Assembly (NCBI RefSeq): GCF_001307105.1
Contig: NZ_LGYN01000026.1
Coordinates: 372,001-436,000, forward strand
Direction: 5' to 3'
DNA length: 64,000 nucleotides
From: Bacillus australimaris
GTDB taxonomy: Bacteria > Bacillota > Bacilli > Bacillales > Bacillaceae
Positions 44,445-53,450 of this stretch are shown one piece after another. The notes under the pieces were generated by a model. It was not told the origin of the DNA. It saw only the letters and a program-made list of their open reading frames with translations, and did no database searches. How positions within the stretch are numbered: position 1 is the stretch's first letter; every line of letters starts with the position of its first letter. The position numbers were made by a program, and so were the translations under genes.

Positions 44445-44537
44445 TTAGAATGTGCGGGGGTCAGGATCTCCTTTATCTGATGCGTCAATCTGATCTTTTG
44501 ACATACTCTCTATGTGTCTCGAATCGGGATGATCCAT
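44445..44537 (-). CDS. 30-codon leader ORF upstream of mgtE
   Basis: ATG 44537 follows a perfect AAGGAGGTG SD at 7 nt. Product MDHPDSRHIESMSKDQID then ASDKGDPDPRTF, stop at 44445, 39 nt before the mgtE start. It lies after the M-box terminator, so it is only transcribed on read-through. It has eight Asp/Glu and four Pro/Gly-type breakers, and the C-terminal DPDP recalls the EPDP of the Salmonella mgtA leader peptide MgtL. CCUGACCCC in its last codons can pair with the mgtE SD GGGGAGG. Coding is well supported by SD; regulatory role is inference. Confidence 0.6.
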   Translation of the reverse strand: MDHPDSRHIESMSKDQIDASDKGDPDPRTF

Positions 44538-44558
44538 CCCCACACCTCCTTTTCTCAT

Positions 44559-44786
44559 AAAAAAGCACCTTCAACTGAATGAAGGCGCTTTGTAAGCATG
44601 ACAAAATAAACACTTGCTCCTTCAATCGTAGAGCTTTAGCACTGTATGGCATAGGATAAATCCAGCTGCATTAAAAATCACCTTATGTCGATGATTTCTG
44701 TTGACCCATTGGCGTCTTTGGACATTTTTGGGCAGCAGCGTATCTCCATACAGGAGCCTCACCTAACGAAGTCTCATATTGTTAAC
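44559..44786 (-). promoter_or_regulatory. M-box (Mg2+) riboswitch of mgtE
   Basis: Minus-strand leader 44786-44620 carries the ykoK/M-box core: CGTTAGGTGAGGCTCCTGTA, GGAGATACGCTGCTGCCC, GACGCCAATGGGTC, CATAAGGTGATTTTTAATGC and GTGCTAAAGCTCTACG. Terminator stem AAAGCGCCTTCA / TGAAGGTGCTTT (44591-44561) with T6. Mg2+ binding should terminate. Confidence 0.95.
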
Positions 44787-44792
44787 ACACTG

Positions 44793-44821
44793 AGATTACA
44801 GAAAAAGCGGAATGATGTCAA
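44793..44821 (-). promoter_or_regulatory. Sigma-A promoter of the mgtE leader
   Basis: Minus strand TTGACA (44821-44816), 17-nt spacer, TAATCT (44798-44793). Confidence 0.8.
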
Positions 44822-44864
44822 TAAGCAAGATGCCCAGATTCCTAATGTATTCGCTTACTTTTTT

Positions 44865-44897
44865 AAAAAAGAGCGATGGACAGCTTGACCATCGCCC
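44865..44897 (-). terminator. Terminator after the 46-residue gene
   Basis: Minus-strand stem GGGCGATGG / CCATCGCTC followed by T6. Confidence 0.85.
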
Positions 44898-44908
44898 TTA
44901 TAGACCTT

Positions 44909-45049
44909 TTATTCCTCTTCTGGCTGATTCATGTCCTCTTGGGAGAGGAGATGAAAGGAATCATGCAAAAACAAAGCATATCCTTCTCCATCAGGACGCG
45001 GAACATATTCCGCATAGTCCATTGTCTGCTCTTCTTCTTTTTTCTTCAT
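44909..45049 (-). CDS. Small hypothetical protein, 46 residues
   Basis: ATG 45049 after GGAAAGGAGG; ends TAA at 44909 just before a terminator. The product begins MKKKEEEQTMDYAEYVPRPD, then GEGYALFLHDSFHLLSQEDM, acidic at the end. Soluble; family not recognised. It sits between ykoJ and the mgtE leader, transcribed on the minus strand. Confidence 0.65.
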   Translation of the reverse strand: MKKKEEEQTMDYAEYVPRPDGEGYALFLHDSFHLLSQEDMNQPEEE

Positions 45050-45084
45050 AATCTCTCGCCTCCTTTCCCGTAGTTTGTCCCAAT

Positions 45085-45116
45085 GAAAAAACCTTACACA
45101 TGAAAGTGTAAGGTTT
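45085..45116 (-). terminator. Terminator after ykoJ
   Basis: Minus-strand stem AAACCTTACAC / GTGTAAGGTTT with T6. Confidence 0.88.
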
Positions 45117-45127
45117 GGTGTGATGGC

Positions 45128-45646
45128 TTAATCATCCCATTCTTGCTTCAGGATTTTGCCTGTTTTAGCGGAAATCTCAAAATCAACTTCCTCGCCGCTT
45201 GGTGTTGTGATTTCAATTTCATAAATGTATACACCATTTTCTTTATCTAGATCAGAATCAGTGACTGTGCCTTTTACTTTTGTAAGGGCAATTTTTTCAG
45301 CCTGTTTTTTCGTGATCTTCACATTTTTTTTCTTTTCTTTCACTGGGTCATTCAGCGCTTTTCCTGTTTTCGCATCCACATATACTTTATATTCAAAGCC
45401 GCCTTTTTTAATCTCGACCTCATACACCCATTTTCCTTTTTTACGCTCAAGATCCACATCATCTACGTAGCCTTTGACTACTTTTAAGGCTGCTTTTTCA
45501 GCTTGTTTCTTTGAGACGAAAGATGATTTTTTTTGCACCACTTGTTCAGCATTTGCTGTTTGATTTGTATTTAGCGCTTGAAGTGAGAAACCACCTGCAA
45601 CAAGAGTTCCCGTTAATGCTGTAGCTACTAGTATTTTTTTCATCAT
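45128..45646 (-). CDS. ykoJ: PepSY-domain secreted protein YkoJ
   Basis: 172 residues from ATG 45646 (SD AGGAGG at 8 nt; the upstream ATG is too close). Signal peptide MMKKILVATALTGTLVAGGF, then two PepSY repeats (SKKQAEKAALKVVKGYVDDV and TKKQAEKIALTKVKGTVTDS), each ending in the AKTGK signature. PepSY domains are thought to inhibit proteases or sense envelope state. Follows ykoI in the ykoGHIJ cluster. Confidence 0.88.
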   Translation of the reverse strand: MMKKILVATALTGTLVAGGFSLQALNTNQTANAEQVVQKKSSFVSKKQAEKAALKVVKGYVDDVDLERKKGKWVYEVEIKKGGFEYKVYVDAKTGKALNDPVKEKKKNVKITKKQAEKIALTKVKGTVTDSDLDKENGVYIYEIEITTPSGEEVDFEISAKTGKILKQEWDD

Positions 45647-45739
45647 ATTCATTTCCTCCTCTATTTGATTTCTTCTACATCTTAAAAAAACAAGATGATA
45701 AAGGAAGGAAAGAAACATGAGAAAATCATGAGAAAAGAA

Positions 45740-46429
45740 TTAGTTTTCGTACGTAATGCCCTCAATGTCTCCTGTATAGGCGTTCACAAGTACCTCAGCC
45801 TCTCTGCCGTCAGGCAAATCCAGTTCCACCTCAAACACGAGCATCCCGCTAAATGTTTCAAGATCGGCATCATCTACTGTCCCGCCAACTTCTTTGACAG
45901 CGATTTGAATGGCTTCTTCCACCGTTATTTTTGTCGGCTTCTTTTCTTTAGAGGCAGGCTTTTTCTTTTCTGCTTCGATCACCTTAAACGTTTCTTTATC
46001 AACATCAACTTGATACAGTTCTTTTTTTGATTGAATTGTAAAGGTAAAACGATCGGCTTTTTCTTTCTTTTGAATTACAGTGCCATTCACTTTTTTCACT
46101 GCCGCTTCTTCTGCTTGAAGTTCAGCATTTTTTTCATTTGGCTTTTGATAGCTTTTTAACTGTGTGATTTCTTTCATTTGACCGCTTGCAGAAGATGCAA
46201 TGATCTGATAGATACCATTTGAATTTTCCAGCGTCAATGTATAGTCTTGTTTATGATTGATTAAATCAATATGTGTAATGTTTCCATTGTAGTCTTTTGC
46301 GATCATTTTTTTGATTTCTGCTTCACTTAATATTTTTTGATCAATGGTTTGGATCATAATCATGGCAAAGGCCGCAAGAATCGCAAGGCATCCTGCGAGC
46401 GCAAGCACCATTTTCGTTTTTCTAGACAA
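45740..46429 (-). CDS. ykoI: PepSY-domain membrane protein YkoI
   Basis: 229 residues, TTG start at 46429 with SD AAGGGGG. N-terminal membrane anchor (MVLALAGCLAILAAFAMIMI) and two extracellular PepSY domains (ILSEAEIKKMIAKDYNGN; KITVEEAIQIAVKEVGGTVD...NAYTGDIEG) around a Lys-rich linker. Co-transcribed with the ykoGH sensor system, so it may be its target or a modulator. Confidence 0.87.
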   Translation of the reverse strand: MSRKTKMVLALAGCLAILAAFAMIMIQTIDQKILSEAEIKKMIAKDYNGNITHIDLINHKQDYTLTLENSNGIYQIIASSASGQMKEITQLKSYQKPNEKNAELQAEEAAVKKVNGTVIQKKEKADRFTFTIQSKKELYQVDVDKETFKVIEAEKKKPASKEKKPTKITVEEAIQIAVKEVGGTVDDADLETFSGMLVFEVELDLPDGREAEVLVNAYTGDIEGITYEN

Positions 46430-46496
46430 TGCAGCGCCCCCTTCCTATTTCCTATTTTATAAGGAGGAAATGAGAAATTGATGAGAAAAGACCCAT

Positions 46497-47846
46497 TTAT
46501 TTTTGAAAAAGAATGGTCATGGCTGTCCCTTCGCCGATACGGCTGTCTACCTTCAGTTCGGCCCCATGCTCTTCTGCAATTTGCTTCGCAATTGAAAGGC
46601 CAAGTCCGGTTCCGCCCGTCTCACTGTTTCTCGCTTCATCCACACGGAAAAAGCGGTCAAAGATTTTCGGCAGATCCTCTTCTTTCATGCCAATTCCTTG
46701 ATCAATCACTGAAATAAATGGCTTGTCTCCTGCCCTTCCGCAGGTCACATCAACTGGCTCTGCACTATATTTGACCGCATTATCAATCAAGATGGTCAAA
46801 AGCTGTTTGATTTTCTCTTCGTCTCCTTCCGCGATAAGCGGTCGATCTGTTTGCACATGAGATTGAATGGTTCGATTGGTTGCCACTTCAAGTGTATGAC
46901 ATATCTGCTTGCACAAATGACCAAGATCAACTGGCTTCATATCCAAGTAAAGCGGCTGACCGTTTTTCGCCAATGTCAGCAATTGATCTGTCAGTCTTTT
47001 CATTTTTTTCGCTTCGTCATGAATCGCTTGGGAGGATTCTTCTACAACCTCTGGACGTGTTTGCCCCCAGCGTTTTAGTAAATTGCTGTAGCTCATAATG
47101 ACGGTAATTGGTGTCTTCAATTCATGAGAGGCATCATGCAAAAATTGCTGTTCTTTCTCATAATGTTTCTCAAGAATTTCAGACATTTCATTAAAGGTTT
47201 GACCCATTTGATATAATTCATCCTTTGAATCACTTGTTAATTCAATTCGTTTAAATGCCTTTTCCTTCATACTTGCTTTCATCGTATTGGTCATTCGACT
47301 AATTGGGCGAACAATTTGTTTGGTTAAAATGTGCCCTGCAACATAAGAAAGCATAATAAACAAAACACCTGCAGCGATTAAAATCATTTTCAATAACGCT
47401 AAGTTCTCTTCCGTATTTTCAATTTCTTCATATACTTGAAGAGACACAATCTCGCCATTTGTCCAAATAACTGGAATGGCCGCAAACGCAATCATATGCT
47501 TATTGTATTCTTTGATTTCTGCCGTCTGACCAGATTCATATGTAAAAGGCAGTGAGCTAAACGTTGATTCCTTTGTGACAGTCAGCTTTGACTCACCCGT
47601 TTCTGTCACGACACGGATCATCCCATTTTGAGGCAGGTATGCCTTCAGCAGCTCTGAGGATGGAAGACCTTCTTCTTCTGACTTTTTTAACGCAATCGCA
47701 ATATTTTCAGCCACTTCAGACAGACGGGACATATCTTTTTGGGTCAAGGTCATTGAAAAAATAAAATATATCGCTGTATGAAATAGCAGCACCATTAAAA
47801 ACAAAGACAACGACGTATAAAGCTGAATCTTATTTTTTAATCTCAT
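46497..47846 (-). CDS. ykoH: Sensor histidine kinase YkoH
   Basis: 449 residues. Two membrane segments (SLFLMVLLFHTAIYFIFSM and LALLKMILIAAGVLFIMLSY) bracket an extracellular sensor of about 130 residues, then HAMP, HisKA with FLHDASHELKTPITVIMSYS, and HATPase with VIDQGIGM and GGTGLGLSI. Pairs with YkoG, 3 nt upstream. Signal unknown; linked PepSY genes suggest an envelope cue. Confidence 0.93.
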   Translation of the reverse strand: MRLKNKIQLYTSLSLFLMVLLFHTAIYFIFSMTLTQKDMSRLSEVAENIAIALKKSEEEGLPSSELLKAYLPQNGMIRVVTETGESKLTVTKESTFSSLPFTYESGQTAEIKEYNKHMIAFAAIPVIWTNGEIVSLQVYEEIENTEENLALLKMILIAAGVLFIMLSYVAGHILTKQIVRPISRMTNTMKASMKEKAFKRIELTSDSKDELYQMGQTFNEMSEILEKHYEKEQQFLHDASHELKTPITVIMSYSNLLKRWGQTRPEVVEESSQAIHDEAKKMKRLTDQLLTLAKNGQPLYLDMKPVDLGHLCKQICHTLEVATNRTIQSHVQTDRPLIAEGDEEKIKQLLTILIDNAVKYSAEPVDVTCGRAGDKPFISVIDQGIGMKEEDLPKIFDRFFRVDEARNSETGGTGLGLSIAKQIAEEHGAELKVDSRIGEGTAMTILFQK

Positions 47847-47849
47847 TCT

Positions 47850-48536
47850 TTATCCTTTCATCACATAACCCACACCTCTCACTGTGTGAATCAGCTGTTT
47901 TTCAAATGGGTAATCGACTTTTTTCCTTAAATAACGGATATAGACATCCACTACGTTTGTATCACCGAAATAATCAAAGCCCCAAACGGCTGTTAAAAGC
48001 TGATCTCTTGTGAGCACTTGCTGCTGATGTTTCAGCAAATGGACAAGCAGGTCATATTCTCTCGGTGTCAGTTCAAGCATTTGCCCCGCCCTTTGTATTT
48101 CTCTAGTTTTCTCATTGACAGTTAAATCTGCTATACTCAGCTCTATTTCCTTTTCTTCTTTCGCATGTATATTTAACCTTAACTGCGCGCGAATTCTCGC
48201 TAATAATTCTTCTATGTCAAAAGGTTTTGTTATATAATCATTCGCTCCAAGGTCAAGCCCGCTTACCTTATCAGGAACACTTCCTCTTGCTGTAATCAAA
48301 ATAATTGGTGTCGATGTATTTGTCTTACGTACTCTTCTCAGCACTTCAAGTCCGCTTAATTCTGGAAGCATGACGTCAAGTAGCACCAAATCGAAGCTTT
48401 CTTCTTCAAGAGCCTGAAGTCCGTCCATTCCTGTTCCTTTCACTGTCACCTCATATCCTTCATATTCAAGTTCAAGTGACAGCACCCTTGCAATTTTCTT
48501 TTCATCCTCAACTACGAGTATCTTCCCTTTGTTCAT
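47850..48536 (-). CDS. ykoG: OmpR-type response regulator YkoG
   Basis: 228 residues. Receiver domain with acidic pocket VEDE, phospho-Asp in DLVLLDVMLPELSG and Lys in NDYITKPF; C-terminal winged helix with LTPREYDLLVHLLKHQQQVL and YIRYLRKKVDYPF. Partner of YkoH in the operon ykoGHIJ. Confidence 0.94.
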   Translation of the reverse strand: MNKGKILVVEDEKKIARVLSLELEYEGYEVTVKGTGMDGLQALEEESFDLVLLDVMLPELSGLEVLRRVRKTNTSTPIILITARGSVPDKVSGLDLGANDYITKPFDIEELLARIRAQLRLNIHAKEEKEIELSIADLTVNEKTREIQRAGQMLELTPREYDLLVHLLKHQQQVLTRDQLLTAVWGFDYFGDTNVVDVYIRYLRKKVDYPFEKQLIHTVRGVGYVMKG

Positions 48537-48654
48537 CTCTATCTCTCCTATCTGATAGGCAAGCTTGTCTTTCCATTATTATATGTTGCCTTTATCATTT
48601 GGAACAGTCACAATCTTCACATCTAACTTTTTTCAACAGAAAGGTTCTTAATCA

Positions 48655-48683
48655 TTGACCCGAAGGAACATATGTTCTATAAT
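48655..48683 (+). promoter_or_regulatory. Sigma-A promoter with a LexA-type box
   Basis: TTGACC (48655-48660), 17-nt spacer, TATAAT (48678-48683). The spacer contains GAACATATGTTC (48666-48677), the symmetric core of the Bacillus LexA/DinR box (CGAACNNNNGTTCG) with only the outermost base changed on each side. Confidence 0.7.
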
Positions 48684-48751
48684 TGAGCTATTATTAACAT
48701 ATATAGGTTACGCATTGCCCATTTATAAAAGACAAGGAGGAACATGACATT

Positions 48752-49231
48752 ATGATCAGATATGACAACATCACATTAGCACACTTTTCAGAGGCATATT
48801 TAGAAGGCTTAACGTCTTTTAATCTAGACAAAGAACAAGCAAAATTCACTGCTTTACCAAGTGAATATTTTGAGTTTACTGAAGGACAACACCGAATTGT
48901 CATACTACATGAAAAGGAACCAGTTGGCTTCTTTGTATTACATACCACAGATCGTGTTAAGGAATATTCAAATAACCCAAACGCTATATTGTTAACTTCA
49001 TTATCTATTCATCAGACGCAGCAAAGAAAAGGGTATGCCAAACATGCCATGTCGTTATTAAAACCATTCGTCACCTCTGAATTTCCTACCTATAACGAGA
49101 TCGTACTGGCCGTGAATCATCAAAATATCCCTGCCCAAACTCTATATACACAAATAGGCTTTCAGGATACAGGTAGAAGAAAAACTGGCCCAATTGGTGA
49201 ACAGATTATCATGAATTTGCTATTAACTTAA
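48752..49231 (+). CDS. GNAT N-acetyltransferase
   Basis: 159 residues, acetyl-CoA binding motif A LTSLSIHQTQQRKGYAKHAM (QxxGxA form) and motif B NIPAQTLYTQIGFQDTG. Acceptor unknown. Start ATG 48752; AAGGAGG is 11 nt away and a three-codon ORF (ATG ACA TTA TGA, 48744-48755) sits better under that SD and ends over the start, suggesting coupled re-initiation. The promoter has a LexA-like box, so SOS induction is plausible. Confidence 0.85.
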   Translation: MIRYDNITLAHFSEAYLEGLTSFNLDKEQAKFTALPSEYFEFTEGQHRIVILHEKEPVGFFVLHTTDRVKEYSNNPNAILLTSLSIHQTQQRKGYAKHAMSLLKPFVTSEFPTYNEIVLAVNHQNIPAQTLYTQIGFQDTGRRKTGPIGEQIIMNLLLT

Positions 49232-49608
49232 CTGTTCATGAAACGAACACTAGAGAATGAAATATTTTTTGGGGAAAATGTTTTTCTCGTTCTCCTTTCT
49301 CCTCACTACTCACCTATCAATTAATTTTGTTGTTTTGCAAGATCATCTTTTTTGGTTCTATTCACCCATTTTCATCTGTACAGGTGCAAGCTCACTATGC
49401 AGTATTTCCTTCATTTTCATATGATATCAAGAGTTTTCTTCAAAAGGTGAGCTTTTTCGTCAATAAGTGAGGAGAACTGCATTTTTAATAATAGATTGAT
49501 TATTCTAAAAATGATTACAATTGACCCTTTCCGATCAAAAGTTTCTTTTATACAATAACATTATGCAGCCTGAATCTACTTTGAAAACAAAATAAGGAGG
49601 GCTTTCTT
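49232..49608. other. Gap upstream of ispA
   Basis: About 377 bases, AT-rich with long pyrimidine tracts (49283-49320). No terminator after the GNAT gene and no clear promoter or operator could be fixed by eye. Confidence 0.5.
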
Positions 49609-50568
49609 ATGAAAGGTGAAATTCGCTTAATTCCGTATGAAGTAAAAGCCAATGTGATGGAAGCGAAAGAGACGCCGGAAAGTATTCAGGAGATTAAAGC
49701 ACCCGAACTTTGGTCAAGTGGCTTCAAAGGAAAAGGCATAACCATCGCTGTCCTTGATACAGGCTGTGACACAGAGCATCCCGACTTAAAAGATCAGATT
49801 ATCGGTGGCAAGAATTTTACCGATGATGACAATGGAGATGCTGAAAATGTAAAAGACTACAATGGGCATGGTACCCATGTAGCAGGAACAATTGCAGCAA
49901 CAGATCAAAATGGCGGAATTTTAGGGGTTGCCCCTGAAGCCAAGCTGCTTATCGTGAAAGTTCTTGGCGGTGAAAATGGCAGCGGAAAATATGAATGGAT
50001 CATTAATGGGATTAACTACGCCGCAGAGCAGAAGGTGGATATTATCTCCATGTCTCTCGGTGGTCCAAGCAATGAGCCAGAACTGCAGGAAGCCATTCAA
50101 AATGCGGTAAATAGTGGTGTGCTTGTTGTATGTGCAGCAGGAAATGAAGGTGACGGGGACGAGCGTACGGAAGAGTTCTCCTATCCAGCAGCATACAATG
50201 AAGTTATTGCCGTCGGCTCTGTCTCCCTTGCAAGAGAATCCTCTGAATTTTCCAATGCTAATAAAGAAATCGACCTCGTCGCTCCAGGAGAAGACATTTT
50301 ATCCACACTTCCTAACCATAAATATGGCAGACTCACAGGAACTTCAATGGCTGCCCCTCACGTAAGCGGTGCACTAGCCATCATCAAAAATGCCGAAGAA
50401 GATGCGTTTCAGCGCAAGCTGACAGAGCCTGAGGTCTATGCTCAGCTTGTCAGAAGAACCCTTCCACTAAAGCAATCGAAAGCCCTTGTAGGGAATGGAT
50501 TTCTATATTTAACTGCGCCTGATGTCCTTTTAGAAAAAACATTGGAAGCAGACCTTTTATCTCTATAG
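49609..50568 (+). CDS. ispA: Intracellular subtilisin IspA
   Basis: Major intracellular serine protease, 319 residues, no signal peptide. N-terminal inhibitory extension with the LIPYEV motif. Catalytic triad Asp50 (TIAVLDTGCD), His87 (DYNGHGTHVAGT) and Ser246 (GTSMAAPHVSG). SD AAGGAGGG. Autoprocessing after the LIPY segment is known for this family. In B. subtilis it degrades proteins in stationary phase. Confidence 0.95.
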   Translation: MKGEIRLIPYEVKANVMEAKETPESIQEIKAPELWSSGFKGKGITIAVLDTGCDTEHPDLKDQIIGGKNFTDDDNGDAENVKDYNGHGTHVAGTIAATDQNGGILGVAPEAKLLIVKVLGGENGSGKYEWIINGINYAAEQKVDIISMSLGGPSNEPELQEAIQNAVNSGVLVVCAAGNEGDGDERTEEFSYPAAYNEVIAVGSVSLARESSEFSNANKEIDLVAPGEDILSTLPNHKYGRLTGTSMAAPHVSGALAIIKNAEEDAFQRKLTEPEVYAQLVRRTLPLKQSKALVGNGFLYLTAPDVLLEKTLEADLLSL

Positions 50569-50580
50569 CTTCCATAGAGG

Positions 50581-50618
50581 TCCTGAGAAAAGCAAGAATT
50601 TTCTCAGGATTTTTTTAA
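50581..50618 (+). terminator. Terminator after ispA
   Basis: Stem TCCTGAGAAAA / TTTTCTCAGGA with T7. Confidence 0.9.
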
Positions 50619-50640
50619 TTAAAATTATTCAAAATTTACT

Positions 50641-50669
50641 TTGACGAAATGAAGTGAACGTTATATAAT
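50641..50669 (+). promoter_or_regulatory. Sigma-A promoter of metE
   Basis: TTGACG, 17-nt spacer, TATAAT (50664-50669). Confidence 0.8.
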
Positions 50670-50689
50670 CGAACACAATAAATTCATAG

Positions 50690-51003
50690 TTTGAGAGTCG
50701 GTAATTCGATCACACATCGAATTTTAATTGGGAAGACCGGTGAAAATCCGGCGCGGTCCCGCCACTGTGAGTGAGGAGAGCTTTTCTCATGAATCCACTG
50801 TCATAAGGATGGGAAGGATGAAAGGCTTGCAGATTCACCAGCCAGGATACCAGCCGCTCTATCACATCAAACCCCCTACGGTTGATAGGAGATGTCGGAA
50901 AAGCGTCAGTTATGCTCACGCCTTCTTTCGCACACACATTTTGTCTTTTTAAACCAGACATTTGCCCTCATCAATCTTGGCCATGAGTGTAAATGTCTTT
51001 TTA
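50690..51003 (+). promoter_or_regulatory. Cobalamin riboswitch of metE
   Basis: Conserved AdoCbl-class parts in order: GGTAATTCGATC region, GGGAAGACCGGTGAAAATCC, GCGCGGTCCCGCCACTGTGA and the B12 box GCCAGGATACCAGCC (50840-50855). A terminator stem AGACATTTGCCCTCAT / ATGAGTGTAAATGTCT (50957-50998) with T5 follows. No S-box is present in this leader. Confidence 0.93.
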
Positions 51004-51024
51004 TATTTAGAGGAGGAATTGGAA

Positions 51025-53313
51025 TTGACAATTGTTAAAACAAGTAATCTAGGTTTTCCCCGAATTGGTTTAAACAGAGAATGGAAAAAAGCACTTGAGT
51101 CTTATTGGAAAGGTCAAACAGACCGTGAAACCCTCTTAAGCACACTGGATGAACAATTTTTAACGGCCATTAAAACGCAAATCAATCAACAAATTGATGT
51201 TGTTCCTTCTGGAGACTTTACCTTCTATGATCACGTACTGGATACAGCTGTTATGTTCAATTGGATTCCAGAACGCTTCCGCAGCTTAAAAGACCCGCTA
51301 GATACATACTTCGCGATGGCAAGAGGTACAAAAGACGCCGTCTCAAGTGAAATGACAAAATGGTTTAATACAAACTATCACTACATCGTTCCAGAATACG
51401 AGAAAAGCACGGAATTTAAACTCACACACAACAAACCGCTTGAAGCCTACGAAAAGGTGAAAAAGGCGATTGGTGTTGAAACCAAGCCTGTTGTACTTGG
51501 TCTTTATACATTTGTCTCACTTTCTAAAGGCTATGAAGCAAATGAAGTGAAAGAAATCCAGCAGCGTCTAGTGCCGCTTTATATTCAGGTTTTAAAAGAA
51601 CTTGAAGAAGCTGGTGTCAAATGGGTTCAAATTGATGAGCCAGCACTTGTTACAGCTTCAAGTGAAGACGTAAAAGCTGTAAAAGAAATCTATGAAACAA
51701 TTAAAGAAGCCGTACCTGCCTTAAATATTCTTCTTCAAACATACTTTGATTCAGTAGACGCGTATGAGGAGCTTGTCACATATCCTGTTGAAGCGATCGG
51801 TCTTGATTTTGTCCATGATCAAGGGCGCAACCTTGATCAAGTGAAAAAGCACGGCTTCCCGAAAGATAAAATTTTAGCAGCTGGTGTCATTGATGGAAGA
51901 AATATTTGGAGATCAGATCTTGGCGAAAGATTATCCTTCATTTCTGAAGTCATTGCTGACGCTCAGCCAAAAGAAGTGTGGCTGCAGCCATCAAGCAGCT
52001 TACTGCATGTGCCAGTTGCAAAGCACCCAAGCGAACAGCTTGAAGAAAAACTATTAAATGGACTATCTTATGCAACTGAAAAACTGGCTGAATTAACACT
52101 GCTAAAAGAAGGTTTAACAAAAGGAGCAGCGGCTATTGATGCCGACATCAATGAAGCTGCACAAGCACTTCTTACCTTAAAAGAGTTCGCAAAAGGAACA
52201 AATGCGGATTTAACAGCAGAACGCAACAATCTTTCATCGAAAGATTTTAAACGTCCAGTTGCCTTTGAAGAACGCCTTCGCATTCAAAATGAATCTCTTG
52301 AACTGCCGCTTCTTCCAACGACAACAATTGGCAGCTTCCCGCAATCTGCTGAAGTACGCAGTGCTCGTCAAAAGTGGCGTAAAAATGAGTGGACAGATGC
52401 AGAGTACGATGAATTTATTAAGGAAGAAACAAAAAGATGGATTGATATTCAAGAAGAAATTGGCCTGGATGTGCTCGTACATGGAGAATTCGAACGCACA
52501 GACATGGTTGAATACTTCGGTGAAAAACTAGCTGGGTTTGCCTTTACGAAATTTGCTTGGGTGCAATCCTATGGATCACGCTGCGTGAAGCCGCCAATCA
52601 TTTATGGAGATGTAGAGTTTACAGAGCCAATGACAGTGAAAGAGACGGTTTACGCACAAAGCTTAACAGAGAAAAAGGTCAAGGGAATGCTGACAGGACC
52701 TGTCACCATCTTAAACTGGTCTTTCCCAAGAACGGATATTTCCCGGAAAGACATTGCTTTCCAAATCGCTTTCGCTTTGCGCAAAGAGGTAGAAGCGTTA
52801 GAGGAAGCTGGTATACAAGTCATTCAAGTGGATGAGCCTGCACTAAGAGAAGGTCTTCCGCTCAAAGAAAGTGATTGGGCAGAATATTTAAACTGGGCAG
52901 CAGAGTCGTTCCGTTTATCAACATCATCTGTTCAAAATGAAACGCAAATTCATACACATATGTGCTACAGTAACTTCGAGGATATTGTCGATACGATCGA
53001 AGACCTGGATGCTGACGTGATCACAATTGAACATTCACGCAGTCATGGCGGATTCCTCGATTACTTAGAAAAGCATCCGTATTTAAAAGGACTTGGACTA
53101 GGTGTTTATGACATCCATAGCCCGCGCGTTCCATCTGTGGAAGAAATGAGCCACATCATTGATGATGCGCTGAACGTTTGTCCGACAGATCGCTTCTGGG
53201 TAAATCCTGATTGTGGTCTAAAAACTAGACAAGAGCCTGAAACCATTGCTGCTTTGAAAAACATGGTCACAGCGGCTGAAGTCGCTCGTAAAAAACTAGC
53301 GCAGCACGCATAA
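51025..53313 (+). CDS. metE: Cobalamin-independent methionine synthase MetE
   Basis: Zinc enzyme transferring methyl from methyltetrahydropteroyl-triglutamate to homocysteine, 762 residues from TTG 51025 (SD GAGGAGG). N-terminal module with [21 protein letters not shown]-terminal catalytic module with [20 protein letters not shown] and zinc ligands in [10 protein letters not shown] and [10 protein letters not shown]. Control by B12 rather than SAM implies a B12-dependent MetH elsewhere in the genome. Confidence 0.96.
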   Translation: MTIVKTSNLGFPRIGLNREWKKALESYWKGQTDRETLLSTLDEQFLTAIKTQINQQIDVVPSGDFTFYDHVLDTAVMFNWIPERFRSLKDPLDTYFAMARGTKDAVSSEMTKWFNTNYHYIVPEYEKSTEFKLTHNKPLEAYEKVKKAIGVETKPVVLGLYTFVSLSKGYEANEVKEIQQRLVPLYIQVLKELEEAGVKWVQIDEPALVTASSEDVKAVKEIYETIKEAVPALNILLQTYFDSVDAYEELVTYPVEAIGLDFVHDQGRNLDQVKKHGFPKDKILAAGVIDGRNIWRSDLGERLSFISEVIADAQPKEVWLQPSSSLLHVPVAKHPSEQLEEKLLNGLSYATEKLAELTLLKEGLTKGAAAIDADINEAAQALLTLKEFAKGTNADLTAERNNLSSKDFKRPVAFEERLRIQNESLELPLLPTTTIGSFPQSAEVRSARQKWRKNEWTDAEYDEFIKEETKRWIDIQEEIGLDVLVHGEFERTDMVEYFGEKLAGFAFTKFAWVQSYGSRCVKPPIIYGDVEFTEPMTVKETVYAQSLTEKKVKGMLTGPVTILNWSFPRTDISRKDIAFQIAFALRKEVEALEEAGIQVIQVDEPALREGLPLKESDWAEYLNWAAESFRLSTSSVQNETQIHTHMCYSNFEDIVDTIEDLDADVITIEHSRSHGGFLDYLEKHPYLKGLGLGVYDIHSPRVPSVEEMSHIIDDALNVCPTDRFWVNPDCGLKTRQEPETIAALKNMVTAAEVARKKLAQHA

Positions 53314-53324
53314 TGAAATGCCCT

Positions 53325-53352
53325 CCCCTGCTGAACACAGCAGGGGTTTTTA
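53325..53352 (+). terminator. Terminator after metE
   Basis: Stem CCCCTGCTG / CAGCAGGGG with T5. Confidence 0.92.
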
Positions 53353-53450
53353 TATGCAAATTGTCCTGTCCGATCTTCTACTGCGATGATTTCTTTTCTA
53401 GCATGATTCGTTTATACTAGAGAAGTCAGTCGAACAAAGGGAGGAAGACA

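Noticed and set aside
49233-49250. GTTC-N7-GAAC after the GNAT gene as a second LexA site
   Set aside because: Orientation and spacing are wrong for a LexA box, and it lies downstream of the gene.
50962-51024. ATG start for metE inside the riboswitch terminator
   Set aside because: It is within the terminator stem; TTG 51025 has the SD and the conserved N-terminus.
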